The notes below the pieces were generated by a model. That model saw nothing but the letters and a program-made list of their open reading frames with translations, was not told where the DNA came from and did no database searches. 64,000 bases of DNA from positions 1 through 64,000 of the forward strand of contig JAPOOX010000165.1 in assembly GCA_026713185.1 (NCBI GenBank), read 5' to 3'. Below, one piece after another: positions 44,551 to 52,819 of this stretch; the first letter of the stretch is position 1, and every line of letters begins with the position of its first letter. Source of the DNA: Gammaproteobacteria bacterium (lineage in GTDB: Bacteria > Pseudomonadota > Gammaproteobacteria > Pseudomonadales > Azotimanducaceae). The translations under genes and the position numbers were made by a program.

Positions 44551-45369
44551 ATGATGAACGCTCATATCGCTCGCACTACTCTACCGCTTCTCGCAGTCTG
44601 CGCCTGTATTCTGGCGTATCCGTCTGCACCACTATACGCAGAGGAGGCAACGCCAGAAGAAAAGGGGTTACAGATCGCACGCGAGACCCGTGAGAAAGGG
44701 AGAGGTTTTGAAAATTTCACGGCCGAACAGAGCATGGTGCTGCGCAACAAGCAGGGAAAGGAGAGCCTGCGCCAGCTCCGTGTAAAGGTTCTCGAGACGG
44801 ACGGAGGCGGTAACAAAAGCCTGTTCGTCTTCGATCGCCCTCGCGACGTCCAGGGCACCGCGCTACTCGTCCACACACACAAGGAGAGCGACGACGATCA
44901 ATGGCTCTATTTACCCGCACTGAAGAGAGTCAAGCGCATCAGTTCATCGAACCAGTCCGGCTCATTCATGGGCAGCGAATTTGCTTATGAAGACCTGGGC
45001 ACCCCGGAGGTAGAGAAATATACCTACCGTTACCTGCGTGATGAGCCTTGCCTTGAGATGACATGCACGGTCGTCGAACGCTTCCCGCTGGACAAAAGAT
45101 CGGGCTATCAACGCCTGCTCGTATGGCAGGACAAGGACGAACTTCGCATCTGGAAGGTCGAGTACTACGACAAGAAGAATTCACACCTGAAGACGCTCAC
45201 GATTAGTGATTACAATCTGTATCTGGATCGCTTCTGGCAGGCCGGTGAAATGTCAATGGTCAACCACCTGACGGGTAAGAGCACCGTGGTGACATGGAAG
45301 GATTTCAGGTTCCGCACCGAACTCAAAGAAAGCGACTTCACCCAGACCGGACTGAAACGGATGCGCTGA
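44551..45369 (+). CDS. LolA-like outer-membrane lipoprotein-sorting protein
   Basis: 272 residues with a signal peptide ending about LYAEEA. The body matches the LolA_like family found beside RND transporters: GRGFENFTAEQSMVLRN, SLFVFDRPRDVQGTALLV, DDQWLYLPALKRVKRISSS and the FMGSEFAYEDL turn. Such proteins have an open beta-barrel pocket for acyl or other hydrophobic groups in the periplasm. The stop shares a base with the start of the beta-barrel gene (TGATG). Confidence 0.82.
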   Translation: MMNAHIARTTLPLLAVCACILAYPSAPLYAEEATPEEKGLQIARETREKGRGFENFTAEQSMVLRNKQGKESLRQLRVKVLETDGGGNKSLFVFDRPRDVQGTALLVHTHKESDDDQWLYLPALKRVKRISSSNQSGSFMGSEFAYEDLGTPEVEKYTYRYLRDEPCLEMTCTVVERFPLDKRSGYQRLLVWQDKDELRIWKVEYYDKKNSHLKTLTISDYNLYLDRFWQAGEMSMVNHLTGKSTVVTWKDFRFRTELKESDFTQTGLKRMR

Positions 45370-46607
45370 TGCCACAGGCCGCCGTCTTGATATTGGCCAC
45401 GGCCCTTCTCTCCGGAGTGAGCTACGGGGCCGAAAACTACGAACTCGACATTTTTGGAAGCCTGGACGTCGAGAACCTGTGGTATCCCCAAAATGGCGCC
45501 TATGCCGAACAGCGCGCATACGCAACCGGCTTTGTTGCGAAACCGAAACTCTTTCTCACAGACTACGATGGAAGCTGGAGTATCCAAATCGCACCGTTTT
45601 TTCGGTTAGACACTGCAGACTCGCAGCGCACCCACGCCGATTTACGCGAAGCCTACTTCCTTGTTTTTGGTGAAATCGGTGATGGGGAATGGGAAATGCG
45701 CCTGGGTGTCGACCGCGTGTTCTGGGGAGTCACCGAATCGCAACACCTCGTCGACATCATCAACCAGACCGACCTCGTCGAAAATCCAAACAGAGAAAGC
45801 AAACTGGGCCAACCCATGGCACACCTCACCTGGTCCACGGAACGGGGTATCATGGAATTTTTTGCCCTGACGTATCACCGTGCGCGCACCTTTCCGGGCG
45901 TCCATGGCCGCCTGCGTTCCTCTATCCTCATAGACGATGAACACATTGAATACGAAAGCGCCGCCGGGGAGTGGCACGTGGACCTCGCCGCACGCTACAG
46001 TAACAGTTTCGGACCGTTCGACGTCGGCTTAAGCGTATTCGACGGCACCAACCGGGATCCTGTTTTCATGCCGAATCTGGATGCTGATGGCACATTGTCA
46101 CTGGTTCAACACTACGAACAGATTCGCCAGTACAGTATGGACGGTCAACTTACCATAGAGTCCTGGCTGTTCAAGCTGGAAGCTCTTCGCCGTGAAGGCG
46201 CCAGTAATCTTATGGGCGCGAAAGAGGACTACACCGCTTTCGTCCTGGGCGGCGAATACACCTTCAACTCAGTTTTGGGTTCGGCGGCCGACTTCGGCCT
46301 GCTTGCTGAATGGAATTACGACCTGCGACAGGAGCGGGAACATTCATCCACTGAGTTCCAGAACGACATGTTCCTCGCCGTTCGCCTTGCGTTGAACGAT
46401 ACACAAAGCACAAATCTCATTGCCGGCATTCTGGCAGATATGGACTATTCTACGCGAACCCTGAGCATGGTTTTAAAAAGGCGCATCTCTGATCAGTGGT
46501 CCCTGAATCTGGAAACGATTGTCTTCATGGACGTCGACGAAAAGGACATCATTTATACGACCCGGCGAGACAGCTTCATTGCGCTGAATTTGACATACAA
46601 TTTCTAG
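45369..46607 (+). CDS. Outer-membrane beta-barrel protein (DUF1302-like)
   Basis: 412 residues from ATG 45369, which overlaps the preceding TGA; a start at 45294 would bury the signal peptide. The signal peptide ends near SYGAEN. The mature part has regular amphipathic strands and the last residue is phenylalanine (LTYNF), as in outer-membrane proteins. GVDRVFWGVTESQHLVDIINQTD is a segment typical of DUF1302/alginate-export-like barrels that occur with LolA-like and MMPL proteins. It probably forms the outer-membrane part of the set. Confidence 0.75.
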   Translation: MPQAAVLILATALLSGVSYGAENYELDIFGSLDVENLWYPQNGAYAEQRAYATGFVAKPKLFLTDYDGSWSIQIAPFFRLDTADSQRTHADLREAYFLVFGEIGDGEWEMRLGVDRVFWGVTESQHLVDIINQTDLVENPNRESKLGQPMAHLTWSTERGIMEFFALTYHRARTFPGVHGRLRSSILIDDEHIEYESAAGEWHVDLAARYSNSFGPFDVGLSVFDGTNRDPVFMPNLDADGTLSLVQHYEQIRQYSMDGQLTIESWLFKLEALRREGASNLMGAKEDYTAFVLGGEYTFNSVLGSAADFGLLAEWNYDLRQEREHSSTEFQNDMFLAVRLALNDTQSTNLIAGILADMDYSTRTLSMVLKRRISDQWSLNLETIVFMDVDEKDIIYTTRRDSFIALNLTYNF

Positions 46608-46664
46608 AACAGATTGTTCCTTATTCCTTCCCCGTTGAGAAATCTTGACCAGGAGTAACCACCA

Positions 46665-47486
46665 ATGAAATTTCCAGGTCTGTGCACAACACTCTTCCTC
46701 GTGCTTTTTTGGACGTTCGGAGCCGGTGCCGCCCAAAGTCCAGAATTGATACCTTTCTGGAATACCAGCGATGAATCAAATACCAGATCAATTGATCACA
46801 GTTCCTGGCAGGAATTGCTGAATGTTTATCTGGACGCCGAACATGCTTCCGGTATTCACCGATTCAACTATGCCGCTTTAAAGGATAGTGAAGGTGATCA
46901 ACAATCCTTGAGAAAATACCTGGTATCTTTGACTTCCCTCGACCCTCGTCAATATGCGAGGCAGGAACAGTTGGCGTACTGGATCAATCTCTACAATGCA
47001 CTGACGGTCCATGTCGTCACCGGACGATATCCGGTTGAGTCAATCAGGGAAATCAAGAGTGGTCTGTTCAACTTTGGCCCCTGGGACAAAGAACTTATCA
47101 TCGTCCAGGACCAGAATCTCACTCTGAATAACATAGAGCACGGCATTCTAAGGCCCATCTGGCGGGATCCAAGGATTCATTATGCGATTAATTGTGCGAG
47201 CATCGGGTGCCCGAATCTCTCACCCGAGGTGTATCGGTCGGATAACCTGGAACGGCTGCTGGAAGAAGGTTCCAGCGATTATGTGAATCACCCCAGAGGT
47301 GTATCAATTGAAGGGGACAGACTAACAGTTTCGAGCATCTTCGACTGGTGGAAAGACGACTTTGGTAGCACGGACGAAGCTGTACTTGAACATCTCAAAA
47401 AGTATGCAGAACCCGATCTTGCTGAACAGCTCCAAAAGTTCACAAAATTTGATGACGACTACGACTGGAACTTGAATGAGCCATAG
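46665..47486 (+). CDS. DUF547-domain secreted protein
   Basis: 273 residues with a signal peptide (about residues 1-22). The DUF547 core is clear: YWINLYNALTVHVVTGRYP, NNIEHGILRPIWRDPRIHYAINCASIGCPNLSPE, and FDWWKDDFG. Function unknown; the conserved histidines and cysteines suggest a transglutaminase/cysteine-protease-like fold or metal binding. It follows the beta-barrel gene by 57 bases and is probably part of the same transcript. Confidence 0.85.
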   Translation: MKFPGLCTTLFLVLFWTFGAGAAQSPELIPFWNTSDESNTRSIDHSSWQELLNVYLDAEHASGIHRFNYAALKDSEGDQQSLRKYLVSLTSLDPRQYARQEQLAYWINLYNALTVHVVTGRYPVESIREIKSGLFNFGPWDKELIIVQDQNLTLNNIEHGILRPIWRDPRIHYAINCASIGCPNLSPEVYRSDNLERLLEEGSSDYVNHPRGVSIEGDRLTVSSIFDWWKDDFGSTDEAVLEHLKKYAEPDLAEQLQKFTKFDDDYDWNLNEP

Positions 47487-47566
47487 TTCTCCACAGGGAT
47501 AAGCAAGCCGGGCTCGTTGTTACCACTGCAGATATTACAAGTGAGCACGCCACCTACAGCACAGAC

Positions 47567-47658
47567 ACTTGAATCCATTTTTCCGCTGGGCTAAAGTTGG
47601 CTCCACAAGGCTACCTGCCGTGGCAGCCTGAGCGTCATGGCCTTCCACTGCAACAGCC
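47567..47658 (+). repeat. 92-base intergenic repeat, left copy of an inverted pair
   Basis: Matches the reverse complement of 52219-52309 with roughly 75-80 percent identity by eye. Shared cores: ACTTGAATCCAT, GCTGGGCTA, CCTGCCGTGGC and TGGCCTTCCAC. It contains the palindrome CTGCC-GT-GGCAG. It lies in the 253-base gap before the MMPL gene; the rest of that gap shows nothing else. Confidence 0.8.
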
Positions 47659-47739
47659 GCATTGCGATGATCGGTATCCAACAACCGCTATTGGAACCGG
47701 CGGGTTAAAATCGGTTGCAAGCCACTGGACAGCGAAGCC

Positions 47740-50028
47740 ATGATATCTTTCTCTCTGGACCAATACATTGCTTTTACATTGCGATACCGATGGCTGGTGC
47801 TCGCGTTGTCCGTGGCTGTCATGTTGGTTCTGGCAGCCGGCCTTCGCTTCATTTCCATCTCCAACGACTGGCGCGACATGTTAGACGAGGACAATCCTCA
47901 ACTCGTTGCATTCGACGCCCTGGAGGATACCTATACAGCGACCGATGCGGCGGTGATCGCAATCGCGCCCAGGGAGGGATCAGTATTCACCCGCGAGTCG
48001 CTCATAGCCATCGAGGAGTTGACCGAGGCCTCATGGCAGTTGCCCTTGTCCAGCCGGGTCGACTCCCTTACCAACTATAATCCAAGCGAGGCGTTCGAGG
48101 ACGACCTGATAGTCGAGCCGCTCGTGAACGACCCGGGGTCCCTCAGCGATGACGATCTCGCGCGGATCAGAATGATTGCGTTAAATGAGAGCAGTATCGC
48201 GGGCCGTCTCGTCTCCCACGACGGGCGCGTTGCCGGGCTGGTCATCAGTTTCGCCATGCCTGAGCATTTGGACGACGTGGAAATAGAGATTTTTAACAAT
48301 ATCCACAACCTCCTGGACCAGGCTCGGTTGAATCATCCGGATATCGACTATCACCTGACCGGCAATATCTTTGTGAACCGGATAATGTCGGATGCGGCCC
48401 AGGACGATATGGGGATTCTCGTGCCCTTTGCATTCCTCGTCATCGTGACCGTCGCCGCTATCCTTCTGCGCTCCCTGTTGGGCACACTGTCCCTTGTTGT
48501 CGTGATCATTTTCGTCATCGTATCGACCATGGGCGTCATCGGCTGGACCGGTTTGGTGCTCAACGCCGCCAACTCCGGCATTCCCATCATCATCATGACA
48601 CTCGCAATCGCGCACTCGGTCCACATCTTCGCGACCATCACGTCCGGTATGGGCCGTGGTCTGGACAGGGACACGGCCATCGTCGAATCGCTGCGCGACA
48701 ATGCCTGGCCGATGTTCCTTACGACAGCCACGACGATGATCGGGTTCCTCAGCATGAACGCCTCGGACTCTCCGCCTTTTCGGATTCTCGGCAACCTGGT
48801 GGCGTTCGGTATGCTGACCACCTTTGTGTATTCCATGACGATTCTGCCGGCGCTGTTGTCGGTCCTGCCGTTGCGCGCGCGCCCTGTACCCGCCGGGCAA
48901 TCCCCTTTCTTCGATCGCCTCGGCGCTTTCGTCATTGCGCGCCGCACACTCCTGCTATGGTCCATGCTTATCGTTGTCGTCGCCCTGGTATCCGGTGTGC
49001 CCCGTGTCGAACTGACTGACAACTGGACACAGCATTTGGATGAGCGTTATGAGTTCCGGCGCGACACGGACTTTGTCATTGAGAACCTGACCGGCGTAGA
49101 AACCCTGGAATACAGCCTGAGCGCAGGTCGCGAAGCCGGCATCACCGATCCCGAATATCTGCGCAAGATCGACGCTTTCGCCGAATGGTACCGTGCACAA
49201 CCGGAAGTGGCGCATGTTCAGACGTTTTCAGCCATCATGAAACGTCTCAACAAGAACATGCACGGCGACGACCCGGCCTTTTACCGACTACCCGAAGACT
49301 CCGAGCTTGCCGCGCAGTACCTGCTGCTCTACGAGCTTTCGGTTCCCTTCGGCATGGACCTCAACAACCGCATGGACATCGGCAAATCCTCGACGCGGAT
49401 GACCGTCACGCTCCACAGACTGAAGTCCGAGGAGCTGCGCAGGCTTGAAGTACGCGGGCAGGAGTGGCTCCGCGCCAACGCACCCGACCTCGCGACCGAG
49501 GCATCGGGGTACAGTCTCATCTTCGCCCATCTGGCGATACAGAACGCCAAGAGCATGTTGGGGGGTACGGTCACCGGCATGGTCCTCATTTCGCTGATTC
49601 TGATCGGGGTTTTCAAAAGCCTGCGCCTCGGTCTTGTCAGCCTCGTACCCAACCTCATCCCCGCGGCCATGGCTTTTGGCGTCTGGGGCTATCTATACAG
49701 CGAGGTGGGTCCCGCCGGTTCTCTGGTAACCGCAATTGCTTTCGGCACCGTTGTCGACGACACGATTCACTTCATGAGCAAATATCTCAAGGCGCGTCGC
49801 GAGGGCTTTTCCCCGTCCGAGGCGGTGCGTTCCGCTTTTAATTCGGTGGGTCGTGCGCTGTTCACCACAACCATGATCCTGGTGCTGGGCTTCCTGGTGT
49901 TCGCCACATCGGGTTTTGCGATCAGTTGGATGCTTGGCCTCCTGGTAGCGCTCACGGTCGGTTTCGCGCTGGTCTGCGATTTCCTGCTCCTCCCGCCCTT
50001 GCTGATGGCCATAGACCGTAAGACATGA
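47740..50028 (+). CDS. RND/MMPL-family transporter
   Basis: 762 residues in two similar halves, each with one membrane segment, a large periplasmic loop and five more segments, so about 12 in all. The second halves carry the RND sequences TMGVIGWTGLVLNAANSGIP and AIAFGTVVDDTIHFMSKY. The type is that of HpnN and other lipid-moving MMPL proteins; such proteins share a fold with sterol-sensing domains. With the LolA-like and beta-barrel proteins upstream it could move a hydrophobic compound between the membranes. GC-rich with long antisense shadow frames. Confidence 0.85.
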   Translation: MISFSLDQYIAFTLRYRWLVLALSVAVMLVLAAGLRFISISNDWRDMLDEDNPQLVAFDALEDTYTATDAAVIAIAPREGSVFTRESLIAIEELTEASWQLPLSSRVDSLTNYNPSEAFEDDLIVEPLVNDPGSLSDDDLARIRMIALNESSIAGRLVSHDGRVAGLVISFAMPEHLDDVEIEIFNNIHNLLDQARLNHPDIDYHLTGNIFVNRIMSDAAQDDMGILVPFAFLVIVTVAAILLRSLLGTLSLVVVIIFVIVSTMGVIGWTGLVLNAANSGIPIIIMTLAIAHSVHIFATITSGMGRGLDRDTAIVESLRDNAWPMFLTTATTMIGFLSMNASDSPPFRILGNLVAFGMLTTFVYSMTILPALLSVLPLRARPVPAGQSPFFDRLGAFVIARRTLLLWSMLIVVVALVSGVPRVELTDNWTQHLDERYEFRRDTDFVIENLTGVETLEYSLSAGREAGITDPEYLRKIDAFAEWYRAQPEVAHVQTFSAIMKRLNKNMHGDDPAFYRLPEDSELAAQYLLLYELSVPFGMDLNNRMDIGKSSTRMTVTLHRLKSEELRRLEVRGQEWLRANAPDLATEASGYSLIFAHLAIQNAKSMLGGTVTGMVLISLILIGVFKSLRLGLVSLVPNLIPAAMAFGVWGYLYSEVGPAGSLVTAIAFGTVVDDTIHFMSKYLKARREGFSPSEAVRSAFNSVGRALFTTTMILVLGFLVFATSGFAISWMLGLLVALTVGFALVCDFLLLPPLLMAIDRKT

Positions 50029-50089
50029 TGAAGCGTCGAGCAACTGGCGTCTCTTGATGGTAAATGACACGACTGGCGAGGACTTCTAT

Positions 50090-52171
50090 TTATCCCAGGC
50101 AGGTCCGGTTATGAATTTTCCCCGGTCCATGGGGCGCCATTTCAGCCTTTGCAGATAAATCTATGCAGGCGTTGCCTGTTGCTCCAACTCCAATTGGTCG
50201 CTTGGACTTGATGCGGAACTTGAGCGACTTGCGAGGGCCGGTGGTCGGGAATGCATTGATTTTGAGCGGCTTGTCTGCTGATAGCACTTCAAGCTCGAAA
50301 TAGTACGCGACCATCAGAATGGTTATCGCTAATTCATATTCCACCACTCTCGACCCGAGGCAGGTATGTGTACCCAACCCATAGGCAGCAAATGCGCCGT
50401 GTTTCATATTCTCCTCGCGACCGGGAAGATACCTGTCGATATCGAACTTGAGCGGGTCCGGATAATTTTCTTCCAGGTAATGGACAGCAGTGGACCCGAC
50501 CACAATACGCTGCCCAACGGGTAACTCATAACCCTCTACGATGCAGCCATTCATGACATCTCTCAACTGCATGGGTATGATGGGATAGAGTCGAAGGGTC
50601 TCAAGAATCAGCCGATGCGTGGTATCCATCGCCTCCTTTGTAAGGTCCTCCGGTTGCAGGTCGCCATCACCAAACAGCGCCTCTGCTTCCCTGCGCACGC
50701 GCTGATAGATGCCAGGATGAGTGAACAAATTATAGAGTGAGAAAGTGAGGGCATTCCCCATATAGAGGGCTGCAACAAGCGATGTTAACAGCGCGAATTT
50801 GACATCGGTTTCAGGAAAATATTGAGGATCACTGGCGTGCAGGCTGAGTAGGTCGTCGGCCAGGTCGCGGGGTTTGTTTTCGCGCAGTGCTGGTGTGTGT
50901 AACCTCTGTATCATGGAATAGACATCTTCTATACGCCGTCGGATAGCGGACATTCGCGGCGTTCGAAGCATGAACCTCGGCAGGGAACCTTGCACATGGG
51001 TAATCAACGCCCGGTTCTTGTACATGAGGATGTCATCCATCTGTTCCGAGATGTTCATGCTCAATGCATATTGAGATTGTTGACCTGAAAAGATTTTTAG
51101 GCATGACTCCCGGGCCTTGATCACCTCGCCTTCGTTCCATGTATTCAGGACCAACCGAATCTCCCGGAGCATTTCTCCGAGGCGTTCGTTTATGCGGTTT
51201 GGGCTGAAGGGGGTCTTCAGCGCCTTGCGCATGCGGTAATGTTCGGCGCCATCCATGCCAGGCAGGCTTCTCGATGCGCCAAACACGGCCTCCAGATCCC
51301 TCATGAATTCCCTCGATCGCAGATGCAGCCGGCCGTGCCGGTGGACCCAGATGTTGGCTGCGTTTCCGGAGAGGAAGATAACTTTCGATCTGGTAAAAGG
51401 CTTCTTGATTGCGAAGACAGGACCATAATCGCGGTAAAGATCGGCCAGCAGTTTTGATGTATTTCCTTCCCTGAGCGATTTTTTGCGCAGCAGTTTCAAA
51501 AGGTTGACATTGGGAATCGGTCTGGTCGCAATCGCAATGGTGCGACGGACCGATGTCACCGCCACTGCAGATGCTACGGATTGACCGATGAGGTCCAGCC
51601 TGCCCAACAGCTTGATACGGTCTTTTGATGACTCGTAATCATCCGGCAGCAAAAGGAACCTGAATGCGTCGCAGGCATCGGCAAGACCGATGAGTATGGC
51701 GTCGCGGGGGTCGGGTATGCCGTCTCCCAGAATCGTATCGATGATTCGCTGGCGTACGATTGCCTGGGTTTGACCGCTGGACACATCGAATCCAGCCCGT
51801 GTCGCGTTACGTGTGAGAGACCAGAATCCGCCGATCGCATGCTCCAGGATCCCGTTTTTCACCAACCGTTCAAAAACCTGATCCAGGATTTCGTCCGAAT
51901 TGTTTCCTATCTTCTCGACCCAGTATTGAATACTGCGTGCTTCGGGATCTTCAGCAATGTCTGCCAGTACCGGGTCGAGAATTTCGTCTCCCAGAGGCGT
52001 TGCATCATTCAGCGACAGCGACTCGAGATCGGTGTCGATTCTAAGCTCAAGGGCAAGGTCTGCGAGGACGGCGCCGGCAAGAACACAGGAGAGATTCCAA
52101 CCTGCAACCTGTTCAAGGTAGCCGCTCTCATCGTTCAGCAAGAGTAGTATGACTTCTTCAGTCAGTCTCAT
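50090..52171 (-). CDS. GPP34 (GOLPH3-like) domain fused to a cytochrome P450
   Basis: 693 residues. Residues 1-210 match the GPP34/GOLPH3 fold: LTEEVILLLLNDESGYL, LAGAVLADLAL, ATPLGDEILD, ERLVKNGILE and PDPRDAILIGLADACDAF. Residues 235-650 are a P450: the ExxR motif is ETLR (524-527), RYLPGRE follows, and the heme cysteine is Cys604 in YGLGTHTCLG. The I helix reads LYMGNALTF, without the usual acid-threonine pair. In eukaryotes GPP34 binds phosphoinositide membranes; here it may tether the enzyme to the inner membrane. Convergent with the MMPL gene. Confidence 0.85.
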   Translation of the reverse strand: MRLTEEVILLLLNDESGYLEQVAGWNLSCVLAGAVLADLALELRIDTDLESLSLNDATPLGDEILDPVLADIAEDPEARSIQYWVEKIGNNSDEILDQVFERLVKNGILEHAIGGFWSLTRNATRAGFDVSSGQTQAIVRQRIIDTILGDGIPDPRDAILIGLADACDAFRFLLLPDDYESSKDRIKLLGRLDLIGQSVASAVAVTSVRRTIAIATRPIPNVNLLKLLRKKSLREGNTSKLLADLYRDYGPVFAIKKPFTRSKVIFLSGNAANIWVHRHGRLHLRSREFMRDLEAVFGASRSLPGMDGAEHYRMRKALKTPFSPNRINERLGEMLREIRLVLNTWNEGEVIKARESCLKIFSGQQSQYALSMNISEQMDDILMYKNRALITHVQGSLPRFMLRTPRMSAIRRRIEDVYSMIQRLHTPALRENKPRDLADDLLSLHASDPQYFPETDVKFALLTSLVAALYMGNALTFSLYNLFTHPGIYQRVRREAEALFGDGDLQPEDLTKEAMDTTHRLILETLRLYPIIPMQLRDVMNGCIVEGYELPVGQRIVVGSTAVHYLEENYPDPLKFDIDRYLPGREENMKHGAFAAYGLGTHTCLGSRVVEYELAITILMVAYYFELEVLSADKPLKINAFPTTGPRKSLKFRIKSKRPIGVGATGNACIDLSAKAEMAPHGPGKIHNRTCLG

Positions 52172-52218
52172 CCTATAACATTTTCCAAAATCCGGTGAAG
52201 GAGTAAATTACTCCACGT

Positions 52219-52309
52219 GGCTCGTGCGGTGGAAGGCCAATACGCTTAGGCCGCCACGGCAGGAAACCTGATAATGCCACTCTAGCCCAGCACAACGATG
52301 GATTCAAGT
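52219..52309 (-). repeat. 91-base intergenic repeat, right copy of an inverted pair
   Basis: Inverted counterpart of 47567-47658. It begins at the cyaY stop codon, so it could also fold as the cyaY 3' structure. Contains CTGCC-GT-GGCGG, an imperfect palindrome. Confidence 0.8.
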
Positions 52310-52603
52310 ATTCAGTTGCTCACTGATGACGCGATTCACTAATGTCATCAGGGTTTCTCCCGTCGCCTTGCAACGCCAGTTGTTTTCTTCCCTGGACAGG
52401 TGATAGCCACCTGATTTAGCCGCTATCCAGACCTCGTGATTACCAATCTGGCGACTGATCACAATGGTCGTTCCGTTGGGGAATACAATGTTGAGAACAC
52501 CCTCCTCGGAATCGATTTCCACATCCTGGTCCAGATTGTCAATTTTGTCTTCCAGGTCGTAGAAAAGCGCGTCCACAAGTGCGTGGTATTCAGCATCCTG
52601 CAC
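52304..52603 (-). CDS. cyaY: Frataxin-like iron protein CyaY
   Basis: 99 residues. The N-terminal helix is acidic, then come the strands VLNIVFPNGTTIVISRQIGNHEVWIAAKSGGYH, the frataxin core with its conserved tryptophan. It binds iron and tunes iron-sulfur cluster assembly by IscS. Divergent from lptM-lysA-dapF, the usual arrangement. Confidence 0.93.
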   Translation of the reverse strand: MQDAEYHALVDALFYDLEDKIDNLDQDVEIDSEEGVLNIVFPNGTTIVISRQIGNHEVWIAAKSGGYHLSREENNWRCKATGETLMTLVNRVISEQLNT

Positions 52604-52678
52604 AGTATCCTCTCCTGCTCTATTTGATTGTTTTCATCACGCAGTATACTGTACGACTTTCCTCCAGACATTACGACG

Positions 52679-52819
52679 ATGAAGTATCTGCAAGTACTCA
52701 TGTTGATTCTGCTCATGACTGCCTGTGGCCAGAAGGGACCGTTGTTTTTGCCGGACGAAGAAGAGACCAATGTGACTGAAAATTACCCGGCTGCCGATCG
52801 TGAAAAAGAACTCCTCTAG
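52679..52819 (+). CDS. lptM: Small lipoprotein LptM
   Basis: 46 residues from ATG 52679. A short signal peptide ends at the lipobox MTAC, followed by the strongly conserved GQKGPLFLP motif of LptM (YifL), which assists assembly of the LptDE lipopolysaccharide translocon. An in-frame ATG at 52628 would give a poor signal peptide. Overlaps the lysA start by 20 bases. Confidence 0.9.
   Translation: MKYLQVLMLILLMTACGQKGPLFLPDEEETNVTENYPAADREKELL

Noticed and set aside
44356-44565. A 69-codon minus-strand frame with MTKKIQVCRPDC
   Set aside because: It lies almost wholly in an 87-base repeat whose other copy has the frame broken, so selection for protein is not supported.
48181-48900. Long antisense frames in the MMPL gene (and similar ones in 3496-4200 and 4424-5221 of the PHP gene)
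   Set aside because: They arise from the high GC and codon phase of the sense genes, have biased composition rich in histidine, arginine and aspartate, and show no family features or ribosome sites.
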